A DNA stretch of 5,514 nt from positions 1-5,514 of the forward strand of contig JAOPYP010000085.1 of NCBI GenBank assembly GCA_025964635.1, written 5' to 3'. A model generated the notes under the pieces. That model was not told the DNA's origin, did not search any database, and worked only from the letters and a program-made list of their open reading frames with translations. Shown here piece by piece: positions 4,737 to 5,514 of the stretch (within the stretch, counting starts at the first letter, position 1; each line of letters begins with the position of its first letter). The translations under genes and the position numbers were made by a program. Source of the DNA: Actinomycetes bacterium. GTDB lineage: Bacteria > Actinomycetota > Actinomycetes > Streptosporangiales > Streptosporangiaceae.

Positions 4737-5514
4737 GCCGGGTCACCTGGGCTGGGCCGGTCGCCTGGGCTTGAGCCGGGTCACCTGGGCTGAGCCGGTC
4801 GCCCCGGCTGAACGCCTGCTGGATCGAGTCCACGACCTGGGCTGGTACCCGGGTGATCTCGGGCCAGGTGAAGTGCACGACCTCGTAACCTGCGGCGCGC
4901 AGCCGGGCGTCGCGGTCCAGTTGCGCGCGGGCCCGGGCCGGCGTCTCGTACTTGAACGCCCCGTCGGCCTCGCCGATCGTGCGGTACCGCCGCCAGAGGA
5001 AATCCACCCGGGCGATGACCTCATCGTCATCGCCCACCCAGACCTGGAGGTCAGGCGGCGGCAGGCCGAACTGGTGGAAAGCGGCCCGGCTGAGCGACTC
5101 CAGCACCGGCTCCGGACGGGAATCGCTGAACGCGGTCACGTCGCGGGCCCGCTGCAGGCCCCGCCACCGTGGGCAGTCCGCGATGACCGCCCCGAGCTCG
5201 TCCTTCGACGTCAGTCCCGCGTGCAGGGCCGAGTCGGCCACGGCCACCCCCTGGGCGAAGGGCAGCATGCGGGCCAAGTCGATGACGGTCCTGGGCACCG
5301 AGGTCAGCGGCACGCCGCGGTAGCTGACCACATGATCCGCAGGCAGGGCGGCGACGTGCCCCAGCGCGCCGAGGCGGTTGGCGTGGCCGCCCCCACCACC
5401 AGGGGCCCGCGTAATTTCAGTCGCCGGCTCCGAACCGCGGCCCACCAGGCCGAGCCCGTACACCCGTGCCGCGGACCGGTGGCTTCCCGCCGACCGGGAT
5501 CCGGTGACCGCGAG
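4687..5514 (-). CDS. DUF559/AbiEi-type protein with a Vsr-like nuclease-fold domain, N-terminus beyond the window
   Basis: The minus-strand frame stays open to the right edge, giving 275 residues to a TGA at 4689-4687. The GTG at 5463 is not the true start, because upstream codons already read as family sequence (SAGSHRSAARVYGLGLVGR). Counting from the edge, residues 11-80 resemble the middle of actinobacterial AbiEi-like/DUF559 proteins (GVPLTSVPRTVIDLAR, 67-82). Residues 135-235 resemble a Vsr/PD-(D/E)xK-like domain: ESL (E139), ARVDFLW (D171), GEADGAFKY (E182, D184, K188), LRAAGYEVVHFTW (205-217). These acids and the lysine are intact, so nuclease activity is possible but unproven. Family members often carry a winged-helix domain at the N-terminus, which would lie off the edge. 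AbiEi names an abortive-infection antitoxin, but many members stand alone and no partner toxin is visible. A five-glycine run (39-43) and a tail after residue 235, coded by a tandem repeat and then antisense to the neighbour, are odd. Confidence 0.82.
   Translation of the reverse strand, partial: LAVTGSRSAGSHRSAARVYGLGLVGRGSEPATEITRAPGGGGGHANRLGALGHVAALPADHVVSYRGVPLTSVPRTVIDLARMLPFAQGVAVADSALHAGLTSKDELGAVIADCPRWRGLQRARDVTAFSDSRPEPVLESLSRAAFHQFGLPPPDLQVWVGDDDEVIARVDFLWRRYRTIGEADGAFKYETPARARAQLDRDARLRAAGYEVVHFTWPEITRVPAQVVDSIQQAFSRGDRLSPGDPAQAQATGPAQVTRLSRPDRPSRPGHRGGP
4734..4809. repeat. Two tandem 38-nt repeats at the convergent gene junction
   Basis: Copy one (4734-4771) and copy two (4772-4809) match at 35 of 38 positions, both beginning TGAGCCGGGTCACCTGGG. 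Each copy itself looks like two diverged units of 18-19 nt (GAGCCGGGTCACCTGGGCT and GGGCCGGTCGCCTGGGCTT). The segment CCGGGTCACCTGG (4738-4750 and 4776-4788) is nearly palindromic. The first copy starts exactly at the TGA of the metallophosphoesterase gene. The second ends where the DUF559 domain ends on the other strand, so the repeat fills what looks like the original intergenic space. It might also act as a two-way terminator, but no T tract is seen. Confidence 0.85.

Noticed and set aside
5461..5463. GTG at 5463 as the start of the DUF559-type gene
   Set aside because: The frame is open upstream to the window edge and the upstream residues match the family, so the true start lies outside.
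1..5514. A defence island or new multi-gene system
   Set aside because: The two nuclease-like genes are at opposite ends, separated by housekeeping metabolism, with no shared operon or partner genes visible.

Overview
The window looks like a chromosomal segment of a high-GC actinomycete. Coding regions have a strong G/C third-position bias, GTG starts and GGAGG-type ribosome sites occur, and the orotate phosphoribosyltransferase, class II aldolase and NYN-domain proteins all resemble actinobacterial members of their families. A pyrE-fba neighbourhood is also known from Streptomyces. The sequence does not settle the genus. I see no rRNA, tRNA, CRISPR array, insertion sequence or phage gene.

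Layout, left to right. (1) Positions 1-978, minus strand: an NYN/PIN-like putative ribonuclease with a long Pro/Gln/Ala-rich tail that runs off the left edge. (2) Positions 979-1133: a divergent intergenic region with a near-perfect 25-bp inverted repeat at its centre. (3) Positions 1134-2171, plus strand: an extended short-chain dehydrogenase/epimerase-like NAD(P)-binding protein with no visible Shine-Dalgarno site, so possibly leaderless. (4) About 2182-2718, plus strand: pyrE, tightly coupled to the previous gene, with a perfect 9-bp stem-loop over its likely start codon. (5) Positions 2719-2891: a 173-bp spacer with two short palindromes and weak promoter-like motifs. (6) Positions 2892-3911, plus strand: fba, class II fructose-bisphosphate aldolase, with all metal and catalytic residues. 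(7) Positions 3939-4736, plus strand: a calcineurin-like metallophosphoesterase, 27 bp behind fba and probably co-transcribed. (8) Positions 4687-5514, minus strand: a DUF559/AbiEi-type protein whose N-terminus lies beyond the right edge. It overlaps the metallophosphoesterase gene tail to tail by 50 bp, across a tandem repeat.

Functionally this is mostly ordinary metabolism: pyrimidine synthesis (pyrE) and glycolysis/gluconeogenesis (fba), with a redox enzyme and a phosphoesterase of unknown substrate. Two putative nucleic-acid enzymes lie at the edges. I found no convincing new multi-gene system. The best leads are small: the repeat-filled convergent junction, where the DUF559-type protein seems to have gained a new C-terminus by reading through the repeat into its neighbour; the stem-loop at the pyrE start; and the palindromes upstream of fba and between the divergent genes.
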